In this document: piece by piece, positions 22,222 through 28,660 of the stretch
Layout: each line of letters opens with the position of its first letter
How positions within the stretch are numbered: position 1 is the stretch's first letter
Origin: TWA4 sp051879215
GTDB lineage: Bacteria; Bacillota; Clostridia; Lachnospirales; Lachnospiraceae
DNA length: 40,184 bases
Assembly: GCA_051879215.1 (NCBI GenBank)
Contig: JBJELP010000134.1
Coordinates: forward strand, 1 to 40,184
Direction of reading: 5' to 3'
Notes under the pieces: model-generated
What the model was told of the DNA's origin: nothing
The model's database searches: none
The model's input: only the letters and a program-made list of their open reading frames with translations
Made by a program: the position numbers and the translations under genes

Positions 22222-23427
22222 ATGTTAAATGATATTAAGGTGTGTGATAATAAAGATTTACCTTATGCATTTATCAGCTACTCTCACAATGATGCAAATA
22301 TTGTATATCCTATCCTGAAACAATTACAGGATAATGGATATCGTTTTTGGTACGATCAGGGGATAGTAAGCGGAACGAAATGGGCCGATTATATCTCTGA
22401 TTGGCTTACTCATGAAAACTGTACTAATTTTGTCGTTTTCATTTCAAAAAACTCTGTAAGATCAGAAAATGTTCAAGATGAGATTCATTTAGCGAGAAAA
22501 TATAAAAAGAGCTGTCTGGTCATATATCTTGAAGATGTTAAATTGACCGGAGGAATAGAACTTCAATTGGATCGCTGGCAATCTATTAAATGGTCTAAAA
22601 GCCAAGAATCCATATCCATGCAGATGCTCATGAAAGGAATTTCCGCTGATAGGATGGAAATATTGTTTTCGGATCATGTTGATACTCACATCGAAACGAT
22701 TGAAACAACATTTCAAAAAATCATTAACGAATTGTTTGACGATACAACTTTATACAGAGATGCATTGCGAAATGGAAATCAGGAGGTTTTATTCCAGGCC
22801 AATTCTGCAATGAATGAACACTTACAGAAGTTATTCTATTTCTGCGAAAAACATAAATATTTTCAGGAATACCAATCATTGATTAATAAAGGGAACGATA
22901 TTATTGCTGCCTTTAATTCATTTGTACCGTATTATAACGTTTTCTCACAGTTTTCTGATCGTATGAGTGAAGAAGCACAAAAATGGGCAAGGATGACAGA
23001 GGATAAATTCAGAGAATTTATAGACTCAATTCTCCAAGCGATTCCGACATCGCCTTCGACTCATATTGAAAAGATTGACGAAATATTTCAAAGGCTCATT
23101 AACGAATTATTTGACGATACAACTTTATACAGAGATGCATTGCGAAATGGAAATCAAAAGGCTTTATTCCAAGCCAATTCTGCAATGAATGAACATTTAC
23201 AGAAGTTATTCTATTTCTGCGAAAAACATAAATATTTTCAGGAATACCAATCGTTGATTAACAAAGGGAACGATATTATTGCTGCCTTTAATTCATTTGT
23301 ACCGTATTATAACACTTTCTCACAATCTTCTGATCGTATGAGTGAAGAGGCACAGAATAGTGCAAAAATAGCAGACAAATTCTTCAGTGAATTTGTGAAT
23401 GCAATTTCCAGAGCTTTTAAAATGTGA
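22222..23427 (+). CDS. TIR-domain protein with a duplicated C-terminal module
   Basis: A 401-residue cytoplasmic protein. Residues about 12-125 are a TIR domain (YAFISYSHNDANIV, a WYDQGIVSGTKW loop, SENVQDE with E87 at the catalytic position), so NAD cleavage is plausible. The rest is made of two copies of a helical module of about 90 residues (from INELFDDTTLYRDALRNGNQ to FVPYYN), 125 residues apart and nearly identical. The module has no recognised fold. Start 22222 follows AGGTG; the ATG at 22198 has no ribosome site. AT content is higher than in the flanking metabolic genes. The TIR domain is a close paralogue of that in the kinase fusion at 25751-27259. Confidence 0.8.
   Translation: MLNDIKVCDNKDLPYAFISYSHNDANIVYPILKQLQDNGYRFWYDQGIVSGTKWADYISDWLTHENCTNFVVFISKNSVRSENVQDEIHLARKYKKSCLVIYLEDVKLTGGIELQLDRWQSIKWSKSQESISMQMLMKGISADRMEILFSDHVDTHIETIETTFQKIINELFDDTTLYRDALRNGNQEVLFQANSAMNEHLQKLFYFCEKHKYFQEYQSLINKGNDIIAAFNSFVPYYNVFSQFSDRMSEEAQKWARMTEDKFREFIDSILQAIPTSPSTHIEKIDEIFQRLINELFDDTTLYRDALRNGNQKALFQANSAMNEHLQKLFYFCEKHKYFQEYQSLINKGNDIIAAFNSFVPYYNTFSQSSDRMSEEAQNSAKIADKFFSEFVNAISRAFKM
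22723..23365 (+). repeat. 375-bp-period direct duplication inside the TIR gene
   Basis: About 265 bp starting at 22723 recurs at 23098 with roughly 14 mismatches, about 95 percent identity, in the same frame. The divergent sequence between copies encodes a linker. Such similarity implies a recent in-gene duplication or ongoing gene conversion. Confidence 0.9.
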
Positions 23428-23460
23428 TACGTTAACAAAGGACAAAGTGAACCATTTTGT

Positions 23461-23492
23461 CCCCACTTAGAGCTCTGACGCTGAAAGTGGGG
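23461..23492 (+). terminator. Hairpin after the TIR gene
   Basis: CCCCACTT and AAGTGGGG flank a 16-nt loop 33 bp after the TIR stop codon. The following sequence is only moderately T-rich, so termination is probable rather than certain. Confidence 0.45.
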
Positions 23493-23505
23493 GCATCTTC
23501 TAAGT

Positions 23506-23601
23506 TTATTCCTTCCTCATATATTTCACCGGAACCGATTTTGTAAGCCATACTCCATTGACAGATCGGTAAAACAAATATCCATCCTCACTTTTCCTTT
23601 C
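23506..23601 (-). pseudogene. C-terminal remnant of an RNA 2'-phosphotransferase (KptA/Tpt1)
   Basis: A 31-codon minus-strand frame, opened by a stop codon rather than a start, ends in EDGYLFYRSVNGVWLTKSV followed by PVKYMRKE. The NGVWLT-V block is the characteristic C-terminus of KptA/Tpt1, which removes a 2'-phosphate from RNA. About 150 residues of the enzyme are missing, so this is a leftover of a deleted gene. Confidence 0.6.
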
Positions 23602-23632
23602 TTACATTAAACAAAACACAGTACATCAAATA

Positions 23633-23673
23633 CAAAAAAACCGCCTACCCCAGGTTCACCTAAAGTAAGCGGT
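23633..23673 (-). terminator. Strong intrinsic terminator, now orphaned
   Basis: On the minus strand ACCGCTTAC pairs with GTAGGCGGT, extended by TTTAGG/CCTGGG wobble pairs around a TGAA loop, and is followed by seven T residues (23634-23640). It stands 15 bp after a 22-codon gene remnant (23688-23756) and well beyond the membrane protein gene. Confidence 0.8.
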
Positions 23674-23687
23674 ACTCTAATACATGT

Positions 23688-23756
23688 TTATCTATCCGGT
23701 TTCAGAATATCAATTCTGTCCAGTTCTTCCTTTCCGGTCCACTGCGAACCGCTTTT
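23688..23756 (-). pseudogene. Unidentified 22-codon gene end
   Basis: A short minus-strand frame ends WTGKEELDRIDILKPDR and a stop codon, directly before the strong terminator. It has no start codon. It reads like the true C-terminus of a protein whose body has been deleted; the family is not recognised. The rest of 23757-23846 shows nothing clear. Confidence 0.35.
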
Positions 23757-23846
23757 TCATTTTTTTATAGAATAGCACATATTGGGATGGAAGTAAATTA
23801 TACCGGTGGTATAAAAATCCTGATATTAATTTTCTGTCATACCAGT

Positions 23847-23917
23847 ATGCCTCACTTTAATTGATAAACTGTTTCATGCAGGACAAATTTTCAGCCTGCA
23901 AGGAGAAGGAATGAGTC
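23847..23917. repeat. 71-nt structured element, copy 1
   Basis: This segment aligns without gaps to 27283-27353 with 52 of 71 positions identical. It contains the hairpin GCAGG/CCTGC. It lies 10 bp beyond the stop codon of the membrane protein gene. The two copies are in the same orientation and bracket the MarR/TIR-kinase block. Confidence 0.7.
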
Positions 23918-23927
23918 ATACCAGGAA

Positions 23928-24608
23928 TCAAAACAATAATTGCAATCCCATAACAATCATCCAGATATATGCACAGGTCTTGGGAATCATCAGCATTCCG
24001 ACCTTGGGCATTTTCTTACTCAACAGTGTTACCGGCAGATAACATCCGAAAGAGATGATAATTGCTGCTGCCATTCTGGTCATATGATATCCGTATGTAT
24101 TACCGGAAATAATATATAGAATGATTACTCCAATGCCAGTAACAGCAAATACACCATTTCTGATAATGGACAATTTCAGATTTCCTTCATCACTGCACCA
24201 GTTATTCTGCGGCAGGAAGCAGATTACAATTCTGATAATTGCAGAAACCCAGATCATGATTTCCAACACAACAGGCGCTTCCATCTCATAGAAAGTATAT
24301 TTCCAGATATAAAGCAGAATGACGTAAAAGACTGTCATTGTAATGGACGAAATCTGAAGCCCGATTCCAAGATGCCTCCTGATTTTCTCATTGCTGCCTT
24401 TTATCGCTCTGATCACACGGGGAACCAGATGAAATGCATCTCCTCCACAAAGAGTTAACGTCAATATTCCGTAAAGAATGAATAACACATTACCTTCTGA
24501 AAAAGCAAAAAACAGGATTCCTGCAATCAGATCAAATGTCAGATAACAGACGTCGAATACTGCCTCCATCAAATCCGGTACACGCGGTTTATAAGTTTCT
24601 TTTGTCAT
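23928..24608 (-). CDS. Seven-helix membrane protein, MarR-controlled operon
   Basis: A 226-residue integral membrane protein with about seven hydrophobic segments (for example VCYLTFDLIAGILFFAF, ILYGILTLTLCGGDAFHLVP, VFAVTGIGVIILYII, YIWMIVMGLQLLF). The family is not recognised with certainty; the GGDAFHLVPR block after helix 2 may be a conserved loop. The ATG at 24608 overlaps the stop codon of the preceding gene as ATGA, which fixes the start although a longer frame exists. Its function, perhaps transport or sensing, is unknown. Confidence 0.7.
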   Translation of the reverse strand: MTKETYKPRVPDLMEAVFDVCYLTFDLIAGILFFAFSEGNVLFILYGILTLTLCGGDAFHLVPRVIRAIKGSNEKIRRHLGIGLQISSITMTVFYVILLYIWKYTFYEMEAPVVLEIMIWVSAIIRIVICFLPQNNWCSDEGNLKLSIIRNGVFAVTGIGVIILYIISGNTYGYHMTRMAAAIIISFGCYLPVTLLSKKMPKVGMLMIPKTCAYIWMIVMGLQLLF

Positions 24609-25042
24609 AATGCTGTCGTCTCCTTTTCCAATAGTCTTGTATAGCAAATATAATTTCTGAAGAACAATACTCCTGCCAGGGCTAATGCACAGCCAAGTCC
24701 GGAGTAAAAGAAAGCAACAAAGATATCCGGGAATATTCCGGCACTTCGAAAGCCAATTCCACCGCCCATCATACATGCCATAATCATATATGCCTTTCCA
24801 TCAAAGAAATTCCAAAATGGTCTGTACTCCTCATATTGTAAAATTCTCCTTGTATGCTTTTGACTCATTTTGAAAAACATTGTTCCAAAAAGCACAAATA
24901 CAACGATTGAGAATAGAAACAAATACCACTTCGCTTCTATTACAAGGTACGACAAAACTCCGAGTCTTGCCACATTGAAACCAGCTATAAGCCATACTAT
25001 ACCGGCAATCAATAAAAGGGTTCGTTTTTTTACATGAAACAT
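24605..25042 (-). CDS. Small membrane protein, MarR-controlled operon
   Basis: A 145-residue protein with about four hydrophobic helices: residues 8-28, about 35-60 (YLFLFSIVVFVLFGTMFF), about 88-105 and about 110-132. Charged segments separate them. The start at 25042 is preceded by GGGAGAT at good distance; an in-frame ATG at 25063 overlaps the MarR end region and has no site. It lies between the MarR gene and the larger membrane protein in one operon. The family resembles small uncharacterised DUF3784/DUF3796-type membrane proteins only loosely; no function is assigned. Confidence 0.65.
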   Translation of the reverse strand: MFHVKKRTLLLIAGIVWLIAGFNVARLGVLSYLVIEAKWYLFLFSIVVFVLFGTMFFKMSQKHTRRILQYEEYRPFWNFFDGKAYMIMACMMGGGIGFRSAGIFPDIFVAFFYSGLGCALALAGVLFFRNYICYTRLLEKETTAL

Positions 25043-25064
25043 TTTTTCATCTCCCATACTCATT

Positions 25065-25493
25065 TTATCTGTTTTTTAAACAGTTTTCAGCATTGTTGCA
25101 TATCTTGCTGAAAACAGATTTACACATCATCATCTCTTCTTCTGTAAGTCCCCGAAACATATTTTCTGCAAATTCTTTCTGTACATTGAGTCCGGCATGA
25201 ACAATTTCCTGTGCAGAATCCAACAGTATTATTTCAATATGCTTCTTATTCTCTTCACTCTGTTTTTTTTCAACCAATCCCTTATTTTCAAGAAGTTTGA
25301 GAGAAGTTGAAACATGCGACTTCGTAGATTTACGAACCCGGACAATATCAGCCGCTGTTTTATACTGCGGATTATTGTATAAAAACATCAGTATGTCATA
25401 TTCCATCTGCGTCAATTCGTATTGATCACATACTGCCCGTGTAAGTGTCTCATAATAACATGTAATCGTCTTATGCTGGTCCCAAAAATGCAT
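25065..25493 (-). CDS. MarR family transcriptional regulator
   Basis: A 142-residue winged-helix regulator. The helix-turn-helix and wing are visible as LTQMEYDILMFLYNN, AADIVRVRKSTKSHVSTSL and LENKGLVEKK. It is the first gene of a three-gene operon with two membrane proteins. Start 25493 follows AGGAGG. A 14-bp palindrome just downstream of its -10 should be its operator, giving negative autoregulation. The ligand is unknown. Confidence 0.88.
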   Translation of the reverse strand: MHFWDQHKTITCYYETLTRAVCDQYELTQMEYDILMFLYNNPQYKTAADIVRVRKSTKSHVSTSLKLLENKGLVEKKQSEENKKHIEIILLDSAQEIVHAGLNVQKEFAENMFRGLTEEEMMMCKSVFSKICNNAENCLKNR

Positions 25494-25514
25494 GATTCCT
25501 CCTGCTTTCCAATC

Positions 25515-25557
25515 GTTCTATTTAGAACAATTATATCCTGTTTTGTTTTTTTGTCAA
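25515..25557 (-). promoter_or_regulatory. MarR operon promoter and operator
   Basis: TTGACA (25552-25557) and TATAAT (25530-25535) have a 16-bp spacer rich in A. GTTCTA-N2-TAGAAC (25515-25528), a perfect palindrome, covers the transcription start. Confidence 0.8.
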
Positions 25558-25560
25558 CAC

Positions 25561-25593
25561 GGAAAAAGACACACAGATTGTGTGTCTTTTTCC
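25561..25593. terminator. Perfect 15-bp hairpin between the TIR-kinase and MarR genes
   Basis: GGAAAAAGACACACA and TGTGTGTCTTTTTCC flank a 3-nt loop. It probably stops leftward transcription from the TIR-kinase gene before the MarR promoter. The 25594-25750 stretch between it and the kinase stop codon holds no other visible signal. Confidence 0.75.
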
Positions 25594-25750
25594 AAGGCCT
25601 ATTGTCTATACGTATTTTACAAAATCGGATTAAACTCTATCACAATTCACTGCAATCAGATAGTTGATTCTGTAAGTTTTGATTGATGGTTGTAAAGATA
25701 TCATGGTACCTGCACTCCTGCAAAGATACATGAGTCTTTACCGGATATTT

Positions 25751-27259
25751 TTATATGTCAACAGTAATTATAGACGGCGGCAGTGGTAAGTTAACCCCCT
25801 TTGTATAATTTCCTGATACAGCAACAGAGAATCCAAGCACCGCAGAATGATTAATTGCTCTTGATAAATCAGGAGTTTCACCATAAAACAATTCATGGAA
25901 TTCCTGTAAAGACTCTCTGCCCTTATTTGTGGCTTCAGTTGTAGCTTCATACCATAAATGTGAACACTGTAATAACCGATTGCTGTTTTTTAATACGAGC
26001 TGAGGTTTTTCTGACAGCATTGCCTCAAATTCTTCGACAACAATCTGAAGTTCACTCAGTGTTTGAAATCTGAACTCTTTTCTGGGATCAATCATTTTTT
26101 CGATCAGCATAGTCAGGATTCTATTTGCATCAGATACAATATCTATAATCGGTTGTCTCAGAACCTGTTTAAATTTCATCCCCTGTAATTGCAAGTTGTC
26201 TTTAATCATAAGATATTTCATGGTCATGCCCAAACTATAAATATCACTTCGGATATCCACGCGCTCATTATTATTGATCTCTGGCGGAGCAAATGTTTTT
26301 GTTCCCCAGTCAACATAAGATGCAGTACGAACGCACGAACCAAAATCTATAAGATACAAATTGTTATATTTATCGATTAATATATTTTCCGGTTTTATAT
26401 CTCCATGAACCAGAGCATACTTATCCATCTGCAAATAGTTAAGTACCTGAATACATTTTGATAGAATCATTACAAGATCAGCATTACTTAAACGATAACG
26501 AATATCTGCCAATGTTATTCCATCTATATAAGATTCGACCAGATATGTCTTCATTTTTCCATCAAATGCTGCCTGCCCGAAATCCACTATTTTGGGAACA
26601 AACGGACAGTTGAGTAATTGTGATAACGTATCTTTTTCTCTTTGAAGTATCCTGTTATGAGAACATTCTTTTTCACAATCGTCAATTTTTATTTTTACAG
26701 TGGTATTAGTAGAAAGCATCTTTGCTTTATAGACAACAGATGATCCACCTTGCCCGATAATTTCCTGAAGCACATACTTCTTTGAAAATTCATTATCAGA
26801 ATCTGTCGCATATTCCGGTACTTTTCTGGTTTCGACGGGAATTCCGAGCAACATTTTTTTAATGAATACATCCGGCTCTTCTTCAAACCATTTAATAGAC
26901 TGCCATCGATCAAGCTGTAATTCTAATCCACCGGATAATTCAATGTCTTCAAGGTAAATGACTAATCGTTTCTTTTTATGTTTATGCGCAACATGCACCT
27001 CATCCTGAACATTTTCCGAAACCACCGAATTTTTTGAGATAAAAACAATAAATCTCCTGCAATTCTCATGGGTCAGCCATTCTGATATGTAGTTAGCCCA
27101 TACGGTACCACTTCGAATTTGGCGGTCATACCATATCCGGCAGCCATTCTCCGTTAGTTCTTTTAAGATAGGGAGAACTTTATCCTTATCTGCATGAGAG
27201 TAGCTAATAAAACAATACGGTTCGGTTTGATTTTCGCAAACACGGATTTGATCTGTCAT
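25751..27259 (-). CDS. TIR domain-Ser/Thr protein kinase fusion
   Basis: A 502-residue cytoplasmic protein. Residues 14-125 are a TIR domain (CFISYSHADKDK, WYDRQIRSGTVW, SENVQDE with E87 as probable catalytic glutamate). Residues about 162-395 are a Hanks-type kinase: glycine loop GQGGSSVVYKA (169-179), probable ATP lysine K191, catalytic HGDIKPEN with D287, metal-binding DFG with D305, and an APPE-like block FAPPEINN. The last 100 residues are unassigned. All key residues of both domains are present, so it could link phosphorylation to NAD cleavage. ATG 27259 follows GGAG at 8 nt; an upstream TTG at 27265 is too close to the site. Confidence 0.85.
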   Translation of the reverse strand: MTDQIRVCENQTEPYCFISYSHADKDKVLPILKELTENGCRIWYDRQIRSGTVWANYISEWLTHENCRRFIVFISKNSVVSENVQDEVHVAHKHKKKRLVIYLEDIELSGGLELQLDRWQSIKWFEEEPDVFIKKMLLGIPVETRKVPEYATDSDNEFSKKYVLQEIIGQGGSSVVYKAKMLSTNTTVKIKIDDCEKECSHNRILQREKDTLSQLLNCPFVPKIVDFGQAAFDGKMKTYLVESYIDGITLADIRYRLSNADLVMILSKCIQVLNYLQMDKYALVHGDIKPENILIDKYNNLYLIDFGSCVRTASYVDWGTKTFAPPEINNNERVDIRSDIYSLGMTMKYLMIKDNLQLQGMKFKQVLRQPIIDIVSDANRILTMLIEKMIDPRKEFRFQTLSELQIVVEEFEAMLSEKPQLVLKNSNRLLQCSHLWYEATTEATNKGRESLQEFHELFYGETPDLSRAINHSAVLGFSVAVSGNYTKGVNLPLPPSIITVDI

Positions 27260-27282
27260 ACTCAATTCTCCAGCTGTTTTTA

Positions 27283-27353
27283 ATGCCTTACGCTGATTGA
27301 CAAACTATTTCACGCAGAATGAACTTTCATTCTGCAAAGCGAAAGGATATGTC
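27283..27353. repeat. 71-nt structured element, copy 2
   Basis: Gapless match to 23847-23917 (52 of 71 identical). Here the hairpin is longer, GCAGAATGA/TCATTCTGC around ACTT. One pair near the stem base changes from G-C in copy 1 to A-T here, a compensatory change. It lies 24 bp before the TIR-kinase start, in its leader or promoter region. No other clear signal is visible in 27260-27450. Confidence 0.7.
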
Positions 27354-27453
27354 GCAGCCGCAGCTGCGATGATTGACACTGTTTTCTTAAAGTATATCAA
27401 AAAGACCGTGTTCTGCCTATAGACCTTATGTAATAAAAAATTAAAAATACCTC

Positions 27454-27484
27454 TTAACCCTTACGTTACGTCATAGTATATCAT
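27454..27484 (+). promoter_or_regulatory. MerR-type promoter of the DUF2268 gene
   Basis: TTAACC (27454-27459) and TATCAT (27479-27484) are separated by 19 bp. The spacer CTTACGTTACGTCATAGTA matches that of the MerR-TipAS gene at 15 of 19 positions. The frame's first ATG (27485) abuts the -10, so translation must start later. Confidence 0.65.
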
Positions 27485-27489
27485 GTGAC

Positions 27490-27503
27490 CATGTTCGAAC
27501 ATG
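27490..27503. promoter_or_regulatory. Perfect 14-bp palindrome at the transcription start
   Basis: CATGTTCGAACATG lies just after the -10 and before the ribosome site of the DUF2268 gene. Its position fits a repressor operator, but no candidate protein is adjacent. Confidence 0.45.
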
Positions 27504-27529
27504 AAAGACAAAAAGGAGGATTAAAGATT

Positions 27530-28438
27530 ATGAATATTACAGCAATCCGGTCTGACCGTATTTATTGGAAAATGATGAATGCGGCACCGACTGAAAAAGA
27601 TAACATTTATCGGGATGAACTGATGAAGCCCTTTGCGTTCAAATGGTCATGCATCGGCATCCCTCTGAAAGCAGAGACGGAAGGTGGTTACGATGTGGTA
27701 TCTGCTGCTGCAATGAACGGCTACTATGCTCCGGTGCAGATTACAGAAAATCGTCACTCGGAAATTGATAAAATCAGCAATGAGGCATTCTGGACAGCCT
27801 GCGAAAACAGCATCCGCAATACCCTCACAGGCTTTGAGCAGCACGGAATCAGACTGCCAAAGCAGGAGTATGTGTTTACAATCGTGCTAAGTGATCCGCA
27901 GAGTCCCATGACCATTATGGCAGGTGACTATTGCGGCGATGGCGGAATTCCCGGTTATATCATCGGTTCTATTGTACCGAATGAACAGTCACTTTGCCTG
28001 CTGCCGGTGGCACTGGCCCATGAAACCAATCACAATGTCCGCTGGCAGTTCATGCAGTGGAGCAGCCAGATCACTCTGGCAGATATGATCGTATCGGAAG
28101 GTCTGGCAGAAACCTTTGCCGCAAACATGTTCGGTGAAGACAAAGTCGGCAAGTGGGTCAGAGAAACCACACCACAGATGCTACAGGAAACCGTCAAACC
28201 GCTCATCCGGGCAAATCTGATGACAAGCGATTTCCAGGCCCTTTCTTCTTATCTCTACGGTGACGAGATTATGGCGCTGCGAGGAGGTCAGCCCATCGGA
28301 ATGCCCTATTGCGGCGGCTACGCCTGCGGATATGCGCTGATCGGACATTACCTGAAGAAAACAGGTGCGTCTATCTATGAGGCAACTATCACGCCAACCA
28401 AAGAAATCCTGAAAGAAACAGAAGACTTCTGGCAGTAA
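27530..28438 (+). CDS. DUF2268-type putative zinc protease
   Basis: A 302-residue protein with the zinc signature HETNH at residues 164-168 and a third acidic ligand probably at E190 in VSEGLAETFA, the gluzincin pattern of DUF2268 proteins. Conserved surrounding blocks include YIIGSIVPN and CGGYACGYALIGHYL. There is no signal peptide, so it acts in the cytoplasm. Start 27530 follows AAGGAGG; the frame is open from 27485 but that ATG is in the promoter. MerR-TipAS control is suggested by its promoter. Its substrate and role are unknown; a drug- or stress-response role fits the regulator type. Confidence 0.8.
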   Translation: MNITAIRSDRIYWKMMNAAPTEKDNIYRDELMKPFAFKWSCIGIPLKAETEGGYDVVSAAAMNGYYAPVQITENRHSEIDKISNEAFWTACENSIRNTLTGFEQHGIRLPKQEYVFTIVLSDPQSPMTIMAGDYCGDGGIPGYIIGSIVPNEQSLCLLPVALAHETNHNVRWQFMQWSSQITLADMIVSEGLAETFAANMFGEDKVGKWVRETTPQMLQETVKPLIRANLMTSDFQALSSYLYGDEIMALRGGQPIGMPYCGGYACGYALIGHYLKKTGASIYEATITPTKEILKETEDFWQ

Positions 28439-28645
28439 AAATACGGCTTCAACCACCCGTTTTCAACTTTCTCCGGATTTGTAATCGTGAGCCCAATTGG
28501 ATATGCTGTTTACCTTGGCAAATCTGATTGGGTAACGTATACTATTAATACTCAAAATCGAAAACAATATGGTGAATCATGGCTGGAAATCCAAGGATAT
28601 TGCAGCACACCAGAAAAATTGTATAAAAAAAATCGAATTTTTTAA
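28439..28645 (+). pseudogene. Open frame continuing after the DUF2268 stop, probable gene remnant
   Basis: Directly after the TAA of the DUF2268 gene and in the same frame, 68 codons run without interruption to a TAA at 28643. They encode a sensible, tryptophan- and tyrosine-rich sequence (YGFNHPFSTFSGFVIVSP, later GESWLEIQGY). No start codon or ribosome site is visible. It looks like the end of another protein left by a deletion, or a readthrough extension. The family is not recognised. Confidence 0.35.
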
Positions 28646-28660
28646 TAAAGGGAATTTATC

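Noticed and set aside
23847..27353. Complete transposon bounded by the 71-nt repeats
   Set aside because: The copies are direct, diverged (73 percent) and there is no transposase or recombinase gene between them.
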